The notes under the pieces: generated by a model | Databases searched by the model: none | The model's input: the letters and a program-made list of their open reading frames with translations, nothing else | What the model was told of the DNA's origin: nothing | Program-made: the position numbers and the translations under genes | Shown here: positions 36,001 to 46,142 of the stretch, in pieces | Position numbering within the stretch: the stretch's first letter is position 1 | Layout: the number at the start of each line of letters is the position of its first letter | Origin: Mesorhabditis belari | Lineage: Eukaryota > Nematoda > Chromadorea > Rhabditida > Rhabditidae | DNA length: 64,000 bases | Direction of reading: 5' to 3' | Assembly (NCBI GenBank): GCA_958450365.1 | Contig: CAUEEP010000737.1 | Coordinates: 36,001 to 100,000 of the forward strand

Positions 36001-37575
36001 ATCGATTTTCTAATTCAACGTGAGTCTAGATCGATTTGCGAGCATTTACGAGTAAAAAAAAACAAAAAAAAAGAGCTTTGTCTTCTTTTTTAGAACTTGA
36101 CTTCTTGACTTCTTGACATAAATTTTTATAGATTCGAGTAGATCCAAGTTTCAGAGATATCGAAATCACAATTGAATCTGGTTTTATCTTTTCCGTCAAA
36201 TTTGTAGCACAAATCCTTGTTGCTGCTACTGGTTTGATCTATGAATGCTTTTCTTGGTAAACTTTTAACTTTAAAAGCTAGAGTAGAGTTGGGGATTGAG
36301 CCATTTGATGGGATTTTATCTTTTCCGTTTTATCTTTCCTTAAAACCTTTCAGCTTCATTGTTTTTTTTTTCATAAATACAAAATGTAACAGTTGAAGCT
36401 GTGAATAGCTTTCACTAGCTATTTTTCTGATTGATTTTCTGATTGATTCAAAATCAGCCTCATCCTTTTCTCAGCTAGATCTTGAGCTTCAATTTTCGAG
36501 AATACATTCAAATCAGAGGCTTGTAAACGCACCCTTTCTAGCGCACTAGATTCCCCAAAGGTAAAGCTTTTTAGACTTAAACTTGATAAGCGTTTAATCG
36601 ATCAAAGATCAATTGAGGTATTCTGGACAGTCTGGACAGTGAGTCCGGAAAAAAAATTAAATACATCTTTTACATAAAAGTCTTATTTTAATTGAAAAGT
36701 AAACCTAGTAAAAAGTAAAAGTAAAATCAATAAAATGAGCCAAGTGTGAATTAAAAAGCTAACAAATCTCTTTCAAGATAAATAAGGTAAAAGTTTAAAT
36801 TCTTAAGTTGAATTTGATTGCTTCCATCATGTGAGCATGCGTTTAATCATCAAATCAAATCAAATTTGTAGCACAAATCCTTGTTGCTGCTATTGGTTTT
36901 GATCTATCAATGCTTTTCTTTGTAAACTTTTCTTGGTAACTTTAAAAAAGCTAGAGTAGAGATGGGGATTGAGCCATTTGATGGGATGCATATGGAGGAA
37001 ATTTCAACATCAAAAAGAAGACAAGAAAAAGAAGAAAAAGAAGAGCCGTTCTAACCACAAAAAAAGACGAGTTTTCCGTTTTTATTACAGTCGTTTTGAA
37101 AAAGAAACGACAAAGAATAACTAAGGAAAAGAATTGAGTAAAAGAGTCAAAAGAAGTTGCACGAATTGAATGGATTGAAAGTAAAGCAAAGCAAGGCAAA
37201 GAAAAGCAAAGCAAAGCAAGGCAAAGCAAAGAAAAGCAAAGAAAAGAAAAGCAAAGCAAGAAGGCAAAGAAAAGCAAATAAAAGAAAAGCAAAGCAAAGA
37301 AAAGCAAAGCAAAGCAAAGAAAAGCAAGGCAAAGAAAAGCAAAGAAAAGCAAAGAAAACAATAAAATCTGTAGCACTTGGCTGATATTTTTGCTCAAAAT
37401 TGTAAATGTACCCTTTCTAGCGCACTAGATCTTTACAGAAATCTTACAGAGATTCCAGTGCACTAGAAAGGGTGCATTTACAGAGCAAAGTAAACGAATC
37501 CTTTTTTTTGTTCAGACTCACCGTAGGCGTCTGCTTGATGGAGGGTTTTTGCGTGAAACGCGGTGCTCCCGGCAT
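1..37575 (-). CDS. unc-22: Twitchin (UNC-22), N-terminal half, multi-exon, runs off the left edge
   Basis: Giant sarcomere protein of the titin/twitchin family that sits in the muscle A-band and regulates contraction. About 50 minus-strand exons were read with consensus GT/AG borders. They run from Met at 37575 (MPGAPRFTQKPSIKQTPT) through Ig domains 1-3, a Ser/Lys/Arg-rich linker with SRRGS/SRRDS motifs, Ig 4-9, and then the repeating FnIII-FnIII-Ig modules typical of twitchin (WxPPxDDGGxPI, YxFRVxAVN, DPxDEPGKP motifs). Similarity to C. elegans UNC-22 is clear throughout and the exon order is collinear with it. The last exon in the window is 95-40, in the FnIII module carrying KEGEEYQ. The kinase and C-terminal Ig domains are outside. 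Introns range from about 45 bp to 9.2 kb. One splice-phase conflict (near 26.96 kb) and one poorly fitting candidate exon (20.6-20.9 kb) remain. Identification is from remembered family sequence, not from a search. Confidence 0.97.
40..4937 (-). CDS. unc-22: Twitchin exons for the first FnIII-FnIII-Ig modules
   Basis: Exons read: 4937-4850, 4750-4653, 4605-4494 (FnIII-1), 4398-4318, 4215-4157, 3842-3668 (FnIII-2), 3523-3339, 3290-3173 (Ig), 3108-3043, 3003-2933, 2753-2680, 2563-2497 (FnIII), 2026-1937, 1871-1826, 1782-1670 (FnIII), 1596-1438, 1225-1049 (Ig), 916-829, 752-655, 612-439 (FnIII), 371-264, 95-40 (FnIII, incomplete). Diagnostic strings include VPGKPRNM, DGGAPLEEYIIERR, YRIKAVNKAGPGDP and VGETIKYDVPISGEP. 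The order FnIII, FnIII, Ig, FnIII, FnIII, Ig, FnIII, FnIII is that of twitchin. Confidence 0.95.
1246..1425 (+). repeat. tRNA-derived SINE-like element, copy 1
   Basis: A tRNA-like head at about 1254-1330 has an A-box-like TGGCCGAGTGG and a B-box-like GGGTTCAGTCC with a long variable region, like Leu/Ser tRNAs. The acceptor does not pair well. A tail follows with TTCTTTTTT, CCCTATG and TTGTGCTTGTGTAT. Head and tail are both shared with the element at 27683, in the same orientation (antisense to twitchin), which argues for a dispersed SINE-type family and not a functional tRNA. Confidence 0.65.
2113..2343. mobile_element. MITE family A, copy 1 (TA target)
   Basis: About 230 bp flanked by TA. 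The terminal inverted repeats of about 65 bp begin CAGTACTGGACAATGAAATA and include the palindromic-looking GCGCGTCTGTAACTCC segment. A second copy lies at 12843. No coding capacity. TA duplication and size fit a Tc1/mariner-type MITE. Confidence 0.85.
4028..4132 (-). repeat. tRNA-like sequence (pseudo-tRNA or SINE head)
   Basis: The minus strand reads A-box TAGCTCAGTGGTAGAGC, an anticodon stem-loop with loop CTGATAA (GAT, Ile-like) and B-box GGTTCAATTCC. The normal acceptor (GCCGCTA) has no 3' partner, and the variable region is too long for tRNA-Ile. The unit is instead closed by a 9-bp inverted repeat, GGCAAAGAA/TTCTTTGCC. Probably a tRNA-derived element. Confidence 0.5.
4991..9617 (-). 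CDS. unc-22: Twitchin exons for Ig4-Ig9
   Basis: Exons read: 9617-9479, 8768-8692, 8571-8471, 8395-8291, 8213-8147, 7716-7648, 7575-7471, 7126-7009, 6958-6817, 6705-6563, 6520-6396, 6162-6018, 5784-5666, 5620-5507, 5464-5357, 5268-5164, 5119-4991. Together these give six Ig domains in tandem with the expected cores, for example ITWKKG, VEWKC, IRWYKD, GMYTCEANG, EWTAYI and GEYKCKTKDD. All junction phases checked are consistent. The stretch includes SLFPGKKVEQW, matching the UNC-22 inter-Ig segment. Confidence 0.94.
7175..7451. mobile_element. MITE family B, copy 1 (TA target)
   Basis: About 277 bp with TIRs beginning CCGTAAATACTGTAATAGTA and an internal inverted pair around ATCAAAAAATAGC (7295-7345). 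It folds almost entirely on itself. TA flanks. Other copies at 25910 and 35033. Confidence 0.85.
7805..8112 (+). pseudogene. 3' end of a dead non-LTR retrotransposon (LINE) with reverse transcriptase C-terminus
   Basis: On the plus strand, antisense to twitchin, a frame reads NRVIKFWNILPPDVRDISTL followed by ARFKA and a stop (about 7890-7965). This matches the conserved C-terminal WNxLPxxVxxxxxLxxFK motif of jockey/CR1-type reverse transcriptases. Upstream residues (SSALRQPCV, SPHSFF) continue the frame but are degraded. An AT-rich tail with AATAAA-like sequence follows to about 8110. The element is 5'-truncated, as LINE insertions usually are. Confidence 0.7.
9158..9243 (+). repeat. tRNA-like sequence
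   Basis: A-box-like TGGCTCATTGGTAGGGCG and B-box GGGTTCGAATCCC, closed by a short TGTC/GACA pairing. The spacing between the boxes is longer than in standard class I tRNAs. Likely a pseudo-tRNA or SINE head in a twitchin intron. Confidence 0.5.
9703..9818. repeat. 14-bp tandem repeat (GATCAAAAGCTGAT)
   Basis: About eight head-to-tail copies in a twitchin intron. The unit contains GATC and AGCT palindromes. Confidence 0.95.
9940..24064 (-). CDS. unc-22: Twitchin linker exons between Ig3 and Ig4
   Basis: Low-complexity, charged linker. Exons read: 24064-24014, 23846-23784, 23343-23308, 19859-19789, 19756-19630, 15520-15341 (IPSSGLTIP and DEVSESISELPSFAGG, nearly identical to UNC-22), 12354-12262, 12038-11751 (LKKVxxK repeats and SRRSSMGE), 10392-10321, 10164-9940 (VKLKKVAQKPKDDD and SRRGSMWESD). 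The SRRxS/LKKV repeats are shared with the C. elegans linker. Exons 19859-19630 (acidic/basic, DYDTPEAERLRKEEEER) have weaker homology support. The intervening introns hold nearly all of the tandem repeats of the left half. Confidence 0.87.
10834..11665. repeat. Two adjacent tandem-repeat blocks (17 bp, then about 60 bp composite)
   Basis: First block 10834-10951, unit GAGTTGCTAACTAGCAA. Second block 11114-11665 alternates TATCTATCTATAAGTATACT and TATCTATCTTTAAGCACTAC halves, each joined by TCTAGATC. Fills most of an intron. Confidence 0.9.
12843..13073. mobile_element. MITE family A, copy 2 (TA target)
   Basis: Same element as at 2113-2343, same length and orientation, bounded by TA. It is highly similar throughout, including the internal GGGCTACA-AATGGTAATATT segment, which implies fairly recent movement. 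Confidence 0.85.
13271..13348 (+). repeat. tRNA-like sequence
   Basis: A-box-like TGGTGTAATGGTTAGCAC and B-box GGGTTCGAGTCCC, with TAACGG/CCGTTA pairing at the ends. Extra bases between the acceptor and D-arm make a functional cloverleaf unlikely. It lies in a twitchin intron. Confidence 0.45.
13458..13797. repeat. 20-bp tandem repeat (CTATCTAGACAATCTAGAGG)
   Basis: About 17 copies with a few variants (GTCTAG, GAGCC). Every unit holds two CTAGA palindromes spaced about 10 bp apart. Confidence 0.97.
14152..14450. repeat. 21-bp tandem repeat (AGCTTAGCTTCACTCAAGCTT core)
   Basis: About 14 nearly perfect copies. A frame through it is open (repeats of SEAKLSL) because 21 is a multiple of 3, which is not evidence of coding. 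Confidence 0.97.
15680..15805. repeat. About 33-bp tandem repeat
   Basis: Four copies of a unit containing AAAGAGAAGAGTTTCAAGTC and AACAAAGCTTTG in the intron right of exon 15520-15341. Confidence 0.9.
16323..16490. repeat. Purine-rich GGGAAGAGGAAGGGAGGGAA array
   Basis: Strand-asymmetric (polypurine on plus) repeat in a twitchin intron. On the twitchin sense strand it is C/T-rich. Confidence 0.9.
16820..17090. repeat. GAAGCTAAGCAAGCTTT tandem repeat
   Basis: About 15 variable copies of a 17-19-bp unit, again with an internal AAGCTT palindrome. Confidence 0.9.
17700..17855. repeat. GAA/GAG microsatellite
   Basis: Imperfect (GAAGAA)n, (GAG)n and A-rich tract on the plus strand. The open frames across it are poly-Glu/Lys or poly-Ser/Phe artefacts. 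Confidence 0.95.
18162..18660. repeat. Two diverged copies of a ~190-bp element
   Basis: Copy 1 is about 18162-18355 and copy 2 about 18463-18658. They share ATTGATCGAAATCTCGAGAA, CTTATCAGAACCTATCGATG, GTCGGAAAATGTAGCT and TAAAATAGTGATCAACTCGG. Copy 2 is bounded by a short inverted repeat (GTATTTTC/GAAAATAC). They may be non-autonomous elements related to the TA-flanked MITEs here. Confidence 0.8.
19140..19385. repeat. CAGATCTACATCATCAGCAG-type tandem repeat
   Basis: Irregular array of CATCAGCAGATCAGCAGATCTA variants in a twitchin intron. Confidence 0.9.
20062..20320. repeat. 10-bp tandem repeat (GATCTAGGTC/T)
   Basis: About 25 copies at exactly one helical-turn spacing. Confidence 0.95.
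20606..20945 (-). other. Candidate alternative or broken linker exon of twitchin
   Basis: A 340-nt open stretch on the minus strand, bounded by CCTTTAG at 20946 and AATAG|GTTTGC at 20606. Its open frame encodes a basic, Ser/Pro-rich peptide (PSENRLIVEVKRSKSNF, RPSLPPNR). It lies between well-supported linker exons at 23308 and 19859, but its phase at both ends does not join them without a stop. It may be an isoform-specific exon that uses unseen partners, an exon of another transcript, or chance. Confidence 0.3.
21336..21540. repeat. 14-bp tandem repeat (ATCATCTTTATAAG)
   Basis: About 14 copies with AAAC/AAAG variants. Confidence 0.93.
22025..22140 (-). repeat. tRNA-like sequence
   Basis: The minus strand shows an A-box TAGCTCATTGGCAGAGCG and, further on, a B-box-like AGATTCAACCC. 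The inter-box distance and weak acceptor suggest a pseudo-tRNA/SINE head and not a working tRNA gene. Confidence 0.4.
24103..28297 (-). CDS. unc-22: Twitchin exons for Ig1-Ig3 and first basic linker
   Basis: Exons read (right to left): 28297-28231, 28164-28079, 27993-27903 (end of Ig1, YRCTAKN motif), 27660-27524, 27233-27147, 27094-26961 (Ig2, DAGQYRC motif), 26822-26656, 26507-26413, 26368-26268, 25882-25803 (Lys/Arg/Ser/Thr-rich linker with SPSKKKK and RSRTSTPV), 25345-25261, 24543-24467, 24348-24251, 24197-24103 (Ig3, core Trp in VEWQCH and GVYKCYARSEYG). Phases agree except at the 26961/26822 junction, where the two exons differ by one base. Intron contents here include a tRNA-like sequence at 24.6 kb, a MITE at 25.9-26.2 kb and a SINE-like sequence at 27.7 kb. 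Confidence 0.93.
24614..24692 (+). repeat. tRNA-like sequence
   Basis: Contains A-box TAGCTCAATGGTTAGAGC and B-box-like TGGTTCAATCC at near-normal tRNA spacing, with partial acceptor pairing (TCGGA/TCCGGA). The T-stem pairs poorly. Either a decayed tRNA or a tRNA-derived element. Confidence 0.45.
25910..26175. mobile_element. MITE family B, copy 2 (TA target)
   Basis: About 266 bp, TA-flanked, with the same TIRs and central ATCAAAAAATAGC hairpin as the copy at 7175. The right half carries a variant (CGAAAATACGAGCGCTTTG) also seen in the 35033 copy, so subfamilies differ by segment exchange. Confidence 0.85.
27683..27842 (+). repeat. tRNA-derived SINE-like element, copy 2
   Basis: The head has a perfect 8-bp acceptor-type pairing (AATCCAGC at 27683 with GCTGGATT) and a B-box GGGTTCAATCC, but a degenerate D-arm/A-box. 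The tail carries TTCTTTTTTTG, TTCCCTAGGG and TTGTGCTTGTGTAT, matching the 1246-1425 copy. It lies in a twitchin intron, antisense to the gene. Confidence 0.65.
28617..28917. repeat. 11-bp tandem repeat (AGCTCTTTCAA / AGCTAGTTCGA)
   Basis: About 27 copies mixing CTCTTTC and CTAGTTC half-units near the 3' end of intron 1. Confidence 0.95.
29881..29991. repeat. Insertion carrying a 51-bp copy of a twitchin exon, flanked by a 28-bp duplication
   Basis: Positions 29914-29964 are identical to 26754-26804, inside the Ser/Lys-rich linker exon 26822-26656. On both sides stands GATAAGGAATAAGGTAGAYT followed by GTATTACA (29881-29908 and 29964-29991). The copy lies about 3 kb upstream of its source within intron 1. 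Confidence 0.95.
30887..31324 (-). pseudogene. Tc1/mariner transposase C-terminal half, left arm
   Basis: 145 codons identical to the right-arm frame. Contains YKDNAPCHK (second catalytic Asp) and YSPDLNVIEHLW (catalytic Glu) of the DDE fold. No first Asp and no DNA-binding domain. Lies antisense and mirror-imaged to 31613-32050. Confidence 0.9.
31437..32050 (+). pseudogene. Tc1/mariner transposase C-terminal half, right arm and loop
   Basis: A coding frame starts within the loop (RPVGQRHNIKYLRPTVKFGG then GSIMLWG, 31437-31516). It passes a 46-nt intron (31517-31562, GTAAAAG...TTTTCAG) and continues as AITRSSPGPLVFLN and the 145-codon segment ending at 32050. DNAPCH and SPDLNVIEHLW are present. 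The 5' part with helix-turn-helix domains and the first catalytic Asp is missing. Confidence 0.88.
32694..32772. repeat. 16-bp tandem repeat (GTAGCACAGATGCTGG)
   Basis: Five copies just right of the fold-back element. A near-duplicate of the flank (AGAACGTCAAGGATCC at about 32773 and 32851) follows. Confidence 0.95.
33736..33849. repeat. 12-bp tandem repeat (TTTGTTGCTAGC)
   Basis: About nine copies in intron 1. Open in several frames because of its 12-bp period. Confidence 0.95.
35033..35296. mobile_element. MITE family B, copy 3, right end degraded
   Basis: The left TIR starts CCGTAATTGCTGTAATAGTA after TA and the central hairpin is intact. The right terminus reads TATTACAGTATTTAGGTG, having lost the last bases of the TIR. 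Confidence 0.8.
35480..35760. repeat. 20-bp repeat followed by TTCATTCTTATTC repeat
   Basis: 35480-35563: four copies of AATATTATATTTAGGTTGAC. 35629-35757: irregular TTCATTCTTATT array. Confidence 0.93.
36198..36986 (+). repeat. Direct duplication of ~120 bp, 670 bp apart
   Basis: 36198-36312 and 36864-36986 share TGTAGCACAAATCCTTGTTG, AATGCTTTTCTT and GGGGATTGAGCCATTTGATG with small indels. Confidence 0.9.
37405..37482. repeat. Short palindromic element with ~25-bp arms
   Basis: TGTAAATGTACCCTTTCTAG...GCACTAGAAAGGGTGCATTTACA. The same arm appears at 36523-36552 and, inverted, at 2440-2478 (GTGCGCTAGAAAGCGTGCGT). Confidence 0.8.
37522..37575 (-). CDS. unc-22: Twitchin first coding exon
   Basis: Encodes the 18 residues MPGAPRFTQKPSIKQTPT, the start of the first Ig domain, and ends at ACG|GTGAGT. 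The start is supported by near identity to the UNC-22 N-terminus. A T-rich acceptor (TTTTTTTCTAG) lies 5 bp before the ATG, so the mRNA is either trans-spliced here or joined to an upstream non-coding exon. The next coding exon begins 9.2 kb away at 28297 with GDLLMEC, in the same phase. Confidence 0.93.
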
Positions 37576-37589
37576 CCTCCCTAGAAAAA

Positions 37590-37590
<1 letters not shown>
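37576..37590 (-). promoter_or_regulatory. Splice acceptor (possible SL trans-splice site) at the twitchin start
   Basis: On the minus strand a run of T followed by CTAG ends 5 nt before the twitchin ATG (ttttttctag GGAGG ATG). In nematodes such an acceptor just upstream of a first Met commonly marks spliced-leader addition, but a cis-spliced 5' UTR would look the same. Confidence 0.5.
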
Positions 37591-41630
<4,040 letters not shown>

Positions 41631-41651
41631 AGATTTGTTTCCATGACAAGA

Positions 41652-41765
41652 ACAGATTCAAGAAAGTCAAGAAAGTCAAGAAAGTCAAGAAAGTCAAGAA
41701 AGTCAAGAAAGTCAAGAAAGTCAAGAAAGTCAAGAAAGTCAAGAAAGTCAAGAAAGTCAAGAGAA
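41652..41765. repeat. 9-bp tandem repeat (AAGAAAGTC)
   Basis: Twelve perfect copies; a coding-like RKS repeat frame is a by-product of the 9-bp period. Confidence 0.97.
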
Positions 41766-41935
41766 GAAAGTAAGGTCATAAGTACCGGAAAAGAAGCTAA
41801 AGTCAACTCGAAAGTTTATATAGTATACTGGAGCATAAATGCTTTTTGTAGGGTTACTATATGTCAAAGTCGTCTATATTTACGACATTCACTCTACACA
41901 AAAACATCACTTGAATTTTATAATTTCCGGATATA

Positions 41936-42689
41936 CATGTTGCGGCATAGTTACCCGACTAAAGTTTTAGAAAAATCTATTTTTCTAAAAACTTCACAAT
42001 AAATGTTATTTATTATATACTATTTGAGAGCTCTAATTCTCAGCTATATTAGCTCACAAAGGGTTTTTTGATTGGAAAAATTTTCGGTTTTTTTAAGGCG
42101 ACTCGAGAGGACCGCACAGCCCTCCCCTCGGCGCGCTACCATTTTTCTTGGTGTTCTAGATAAGAATCCTCTCCCTGAAGAATCCTTCCTCAACGATAAA
42201 TTTGCGCATATTTTATCAAGATAAATTTATTTCAATGGTTTTCCCACAAAAATGATAGGTTAAAAATGTTTTGATCACCAATCTTTGAGGCCTCAACATG
42301 CGGTTTTTCTCCCTTCTCCACAATGAGTGCCTTGGCGCAGAGCGAGAAACTTTTTTGAGCTAGAAGTCACCCTCTATTCCGTCAAGCTTGCTTTGTTCTG
42401 AATTAATAAACTCGTTAAAACTTTATTCAACTAAAAACAACCCCTTTTGAAACTCTCTTTGCCTTTGCAGCCAAGAAAAATGGTCGCGCGCCGAGGAGTG
42501 TTTGCTGTGCGCCCCTTCAGAGTCGCCTTAAGGATGCGAAAGTTTTTCCAATCAAAAAACCCTTTGTGAGTTAATATAGCTGAGAATTAGAGCTTTCAAA
42601 CAGTATATAATACATAACATTTATTATGAAGTTTTTTTAGAAAACTATATTTTTCTAAAAACTTTGGTCAGTAATTATGCCACACCCTG
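41936..42689. mobile_element. Long-TIR DNA element (754 bp), TA target
   Basis: TIRs of about 220 bp. The left starts CATGTTGCGGCATAGTTAC after TA, and the right is its complement, ending ...GCCACACCCTG before TA. The arms include TTTAGAAAAATCTATTTTTC, ATTCTCAGCTATATTAGCTC and GGGTTTTTTGATTGGAAAAA and reach CCATTTTTCTTGG (about 42140) and its mirror at 42471. The 320-bp centre has no coding capacity seen. A non-autonomous TIR element. Confidence 0.85.
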
Positions 42690-43150
42690 TAATTTGGGAC
42701 ACACCAAGTGGTCTGTAAATTTGCTTGCCTGGTGGCAGTCATCTAAAAACATGCTTTCCCAATAAATTTCCAATCCACAAAAACTTTTATTGGCAATGTT
42801 AGTCAGTAATACTGTAACACTGTTCCCAAACAGGTTAAAAACTAAAACTTAAGAGAATGATACAAGAAAGTAGAAACAAAGTAAAAGCTCACAAATGCAA
42901 AAAAATTCATGAAAGATTTAACAAGAGAGAGATTTAAGGTCATAAAAGAATACTCTTAAAAGTTGGTCATGGAATGGTAAAAGACAGAAAAGACATTGAC
43001 AAAAATCTAAAGCTACAAACCATTATCTAATCCTCTAAAGAGACGTACACTATCCAAAAAAGCTAAGGCAAAATAAGGGATTTGATTAAAAATGGTAAGT
43101 CAACAAAACGAAATGCAGTAAAACAAAAGTGAGATAGGCGAGTGGTGAAT

Positions 43151-46142
43151 TTATTCGGCATTTTTTGGTTCACTGAGTGGCTCCATCTCTTGTTCAACGG
43201 GAGTTCCCTCGATCTCTGAAATAAAAGGTCATTTTCATAAAAATTAGAATCCAAGTAAGCTCATTTCATTGTGACAAAGCTGATACAAGAAATTTGATTG
43301 CAAGAGCAAAAAATTTAAGCAAATTGAAACTCTTATAGCAAATTTGCCTAACTCTAATATCTTTGTTGATCTTTTTGGTTGTTTGCAACAACGATTGTCC
43401 TGAAAACGTATTTAGATTGCTTTCGCCGGATGCAAGCCTAACAAGTCCTAGAGACTTTAAAACTCAAAGTTATTTACCTTGAATCGTTTCCGGTAAATGC
43501 TTGCTCATCGTTTCGGGGAGGAAGAACCATGTGACGAGACAGGCCGACAATGCCAATACGCTGAATGGGATGAGCATCGCGATCTTCCCGAATTTTTCCA
43601 CAATCCACATTGAAATGAACGAGGCCGAGATAGCACCAACACGAGCAATTGTCGAACAGTAGCCCATCGCCGTGTTACGAACCTAAATTTGAAAATTACA
43701 AGATAAAATACTACCCAATATTGCATTAAAAGAACTGACCACTGTAGGAAAGATCTCTGGAGTGAATGTGTAAATCGAGGCGTAGACGGCAGTGATTGAA
43801 CCCTTTACAATCATAAGCTGAGCAATCGACATCCATTGATTTACTAAAAATAATTTGAAACACTAATTTTTGCCAAACATACACTCTGGCAGGAAAATAT
43901 TGGCCAATAGGACGATTCCCGGAATTGCGAATCCTCCTGCAAGCACTGGTCGACGACCTAAAAATGAAAAATTTCTATTTTTGCAAAGACTTTTGCCTTT
44001 GCGTATTTAATAAGTTTCATTAAAAGAACCAAAGTGCATGCTCACCTATCCGATCGATCAAAAGATAGACGATAACCAAAGCTGGCATTTCGATAAGCGC
44101 TCCTAAAATATTTTAAATAGATCAAAGACTAAACTAAATAACCAACCCATAATAAAGCTCACATAAAGATCGCCTCCAAGTACGTCGGGCTTCATGCCGA
44201 AGCCGTAGTAGATCATCGATACCACTGGCCTAAATGAAGAATTATTAAAGTTACCAAGGTAATGGTTAACTAGATGAAATAAAAAATACCATAAAAGAAA
44301 ACAGCTAGTGTTCTTCGTCGCATTTTCGGAGTCGCAATAAGATCCTGAAAAATAAAAAAATGAAATTTAAAGTTAAAGCAAATAGCCTACCATCGTTGAG
44401 TATTTTTTTCGTTGTGCCATCTTTCTTCGCTCCTTGATCTTGGTCCAGTTGTTCCCACCTAAAATATTTCTTATTGGTGTTCATTTTATTATGCGTGCAG
44501 TTACTAAACACACCATTTATCGGGCAGAGTGACTCCGTTCATCTTGGCGGCCTTTTGTAGAACTTTGTCCGCTTCGTCCCATCGTTGCAACGAAACCAAC
44601 CATCGCGCACTTTCCGGGACCAACCTGGATGCATTACTTTTTTGGCTTCTTCAAAATCTAATACCTTACCACCAATACGTTAGAAAAATGACACCAGGTG
44701 CCGAGATAACCACATGAAGCCATTGGAAGTCCGTGATGTAATAGGCTGCACCACCCAAAATTACCTAAATGACAAATGATTTGACAACTTGGTAAATGTG
44801 GCATTTGCAACAAACGGTCAACAGCTTTTACAAACCTGTCCAAGCGCGTAGAAAATCCCTGAAATGACACCGGCCAACTTTCGATACGACGGTCCCACTA
44901 GCTCCATTCCGATGATCACCGCAATAACAAAGATACCCGGATGAGCAAAGCCGGTGGCAGCTCTGAAAAGAAAAATTACTCTTCATACGAGGGTAAGCAA
45001 GAAGTATCACACCAATTTATAGCTTATAAGTCATCAAACTGACGTGTTAAACGCAAGAATCGCAAAAATTACCGGAAAATGACGTACATCCACCAAACAG
45101 GCACAATCGACTGCATCATTCCTGCAATCATTTGCAAGATGATTGCGATAAAGAAGACTTTTTTCGGCCAATCCTAGGAAAAAAATGAATATGCCTGGAA
45201 GTGCTAAACTTACTTATCACCGAGGATTCCAAAAACGATGCTCCCGCCATTTGTCCAGCATAATAACCGGCTTGAACGACTGCTTTCAAGTAATGTCGAT
45301 CACAGACGATATCCCACTAAAATTTGTCTATTAAAACCCATTGTTTATTTTATTCGACTCTAACAACAAACTGTTTACCTTTTCTTGTGCGGTGAGGCTC
45401 ATTTGTGAATGATCGAAGACATAGCCCGTACAAGTGTCGTTCCCGATTGAACACTTCACATAATTGCATTTAACATCCGGTTGGCCTCGATCCGATTCGT
45501 TTACTTTCGTCTTTGTTTTCTAAAGCAAAAAATAGACTAAAACTTCCTATTAAATTTTCTACCAAAGCGAGCAAATTGCTTACCGTGTTCCAACAATCTT
45601 CAAGGTTTTCGTCAATGAGCTTGCTGGTTGTCCAATAGTTGGCCGTTCGAGAATCCGTTTCGGTTGGGAGAGCGCATCTAAAAAAAGCAATGTTGGTTGA
45701 AATCTATAAAAACTTCTATATTCTGATTAAAGTGCTTCAACCCCAAACAATTAGCCGACCTATATGGCGTGTTGTGGGCGGCAAAGGTCCAGCTGAAGGC
45801 GTGTAAGGCACAGAGCATTGTCGGGATTGTCACCAGCAGAAACTGCACTTTCTGGTACCTAAACAAAAAATGTATTGGAGTTTAATTCTTTATATTGATA
45901 GTTCTCTGAATTGGTAATATTCACAAAATTTGTATTAACATGGCTAAAAGCAAAAATGGCAAGTTTTCAAATTGAATATTAATTGAAGCTTGAAAGCTTT
46001 CAGATTACGCTGAATCAATGAAACTCTTAAAACAATAAAGAGTCAAACATTTTCAAAACTTTTAGTCTAACTATAAAAAGTTTAAAAAACATACCTGCCC
46101 ATTTCGCCAAGATGGCTGAAGAGGAACTCGTCGAACTTCATC
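43151..46142 (-). CDS. SLC22-type organic cation/solute transporter (MFS)
   Basis: About 17 exons encoding a 12-TM major facilitator of the organic ion transporter family. Seen in order: N-terminal MKFDEFLFSHLGEMGRYQ, the large cysteine-bearing loop between TM1 and TM2, WDIVCDRHYLKAVVQ, the GDKxGRKK loop after TM2, a VPESARWLVSLQRWDEA segment after TM6, DLIATPKMRRRTLAVFFYG, IDRIGRRPVLAGGF, ASIYTFTPEIFPTVVRNTAMG, and a C-terminus ending in EPKNAE before the stop at 43151-43153. Met at 46142 fits the family start, with an in-frame stop upstream. The frame is disrupted by apparent single-base indels (about 45250, 44415, and one or two junctions near 44225 and 43830). Substrate cannot be told from sequence. 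Confidence 0.85.

Larger units (their letters stand above)
28298..37521 (-). other. Twitchin intron 1 (9.2 kb), repeat-rich
   Basis: Bounded by ACG|GTGAGT at 37521 and TTTTCCAG at 28298. It contains an 11-bp satellite (28617-28917), a copy of a twitchin exon fragment (29914-29964), a palindromic Tc1/mariner nested in another inverted repeat (30422-32394), a 16-bp satellite (32694-32772), a 12-bp satellite (33736-33849), a MITE (35033-35296), a 20-bp satellite (35480-35563), a 120-bp direct duplication (36198/36864) and AAAGC-rich tracts (37179-37360). I see no exon-like open frame with homology in it. Large first introns often hold muscle enhancers, but no specific site was recognised. Confidence 0.8.
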
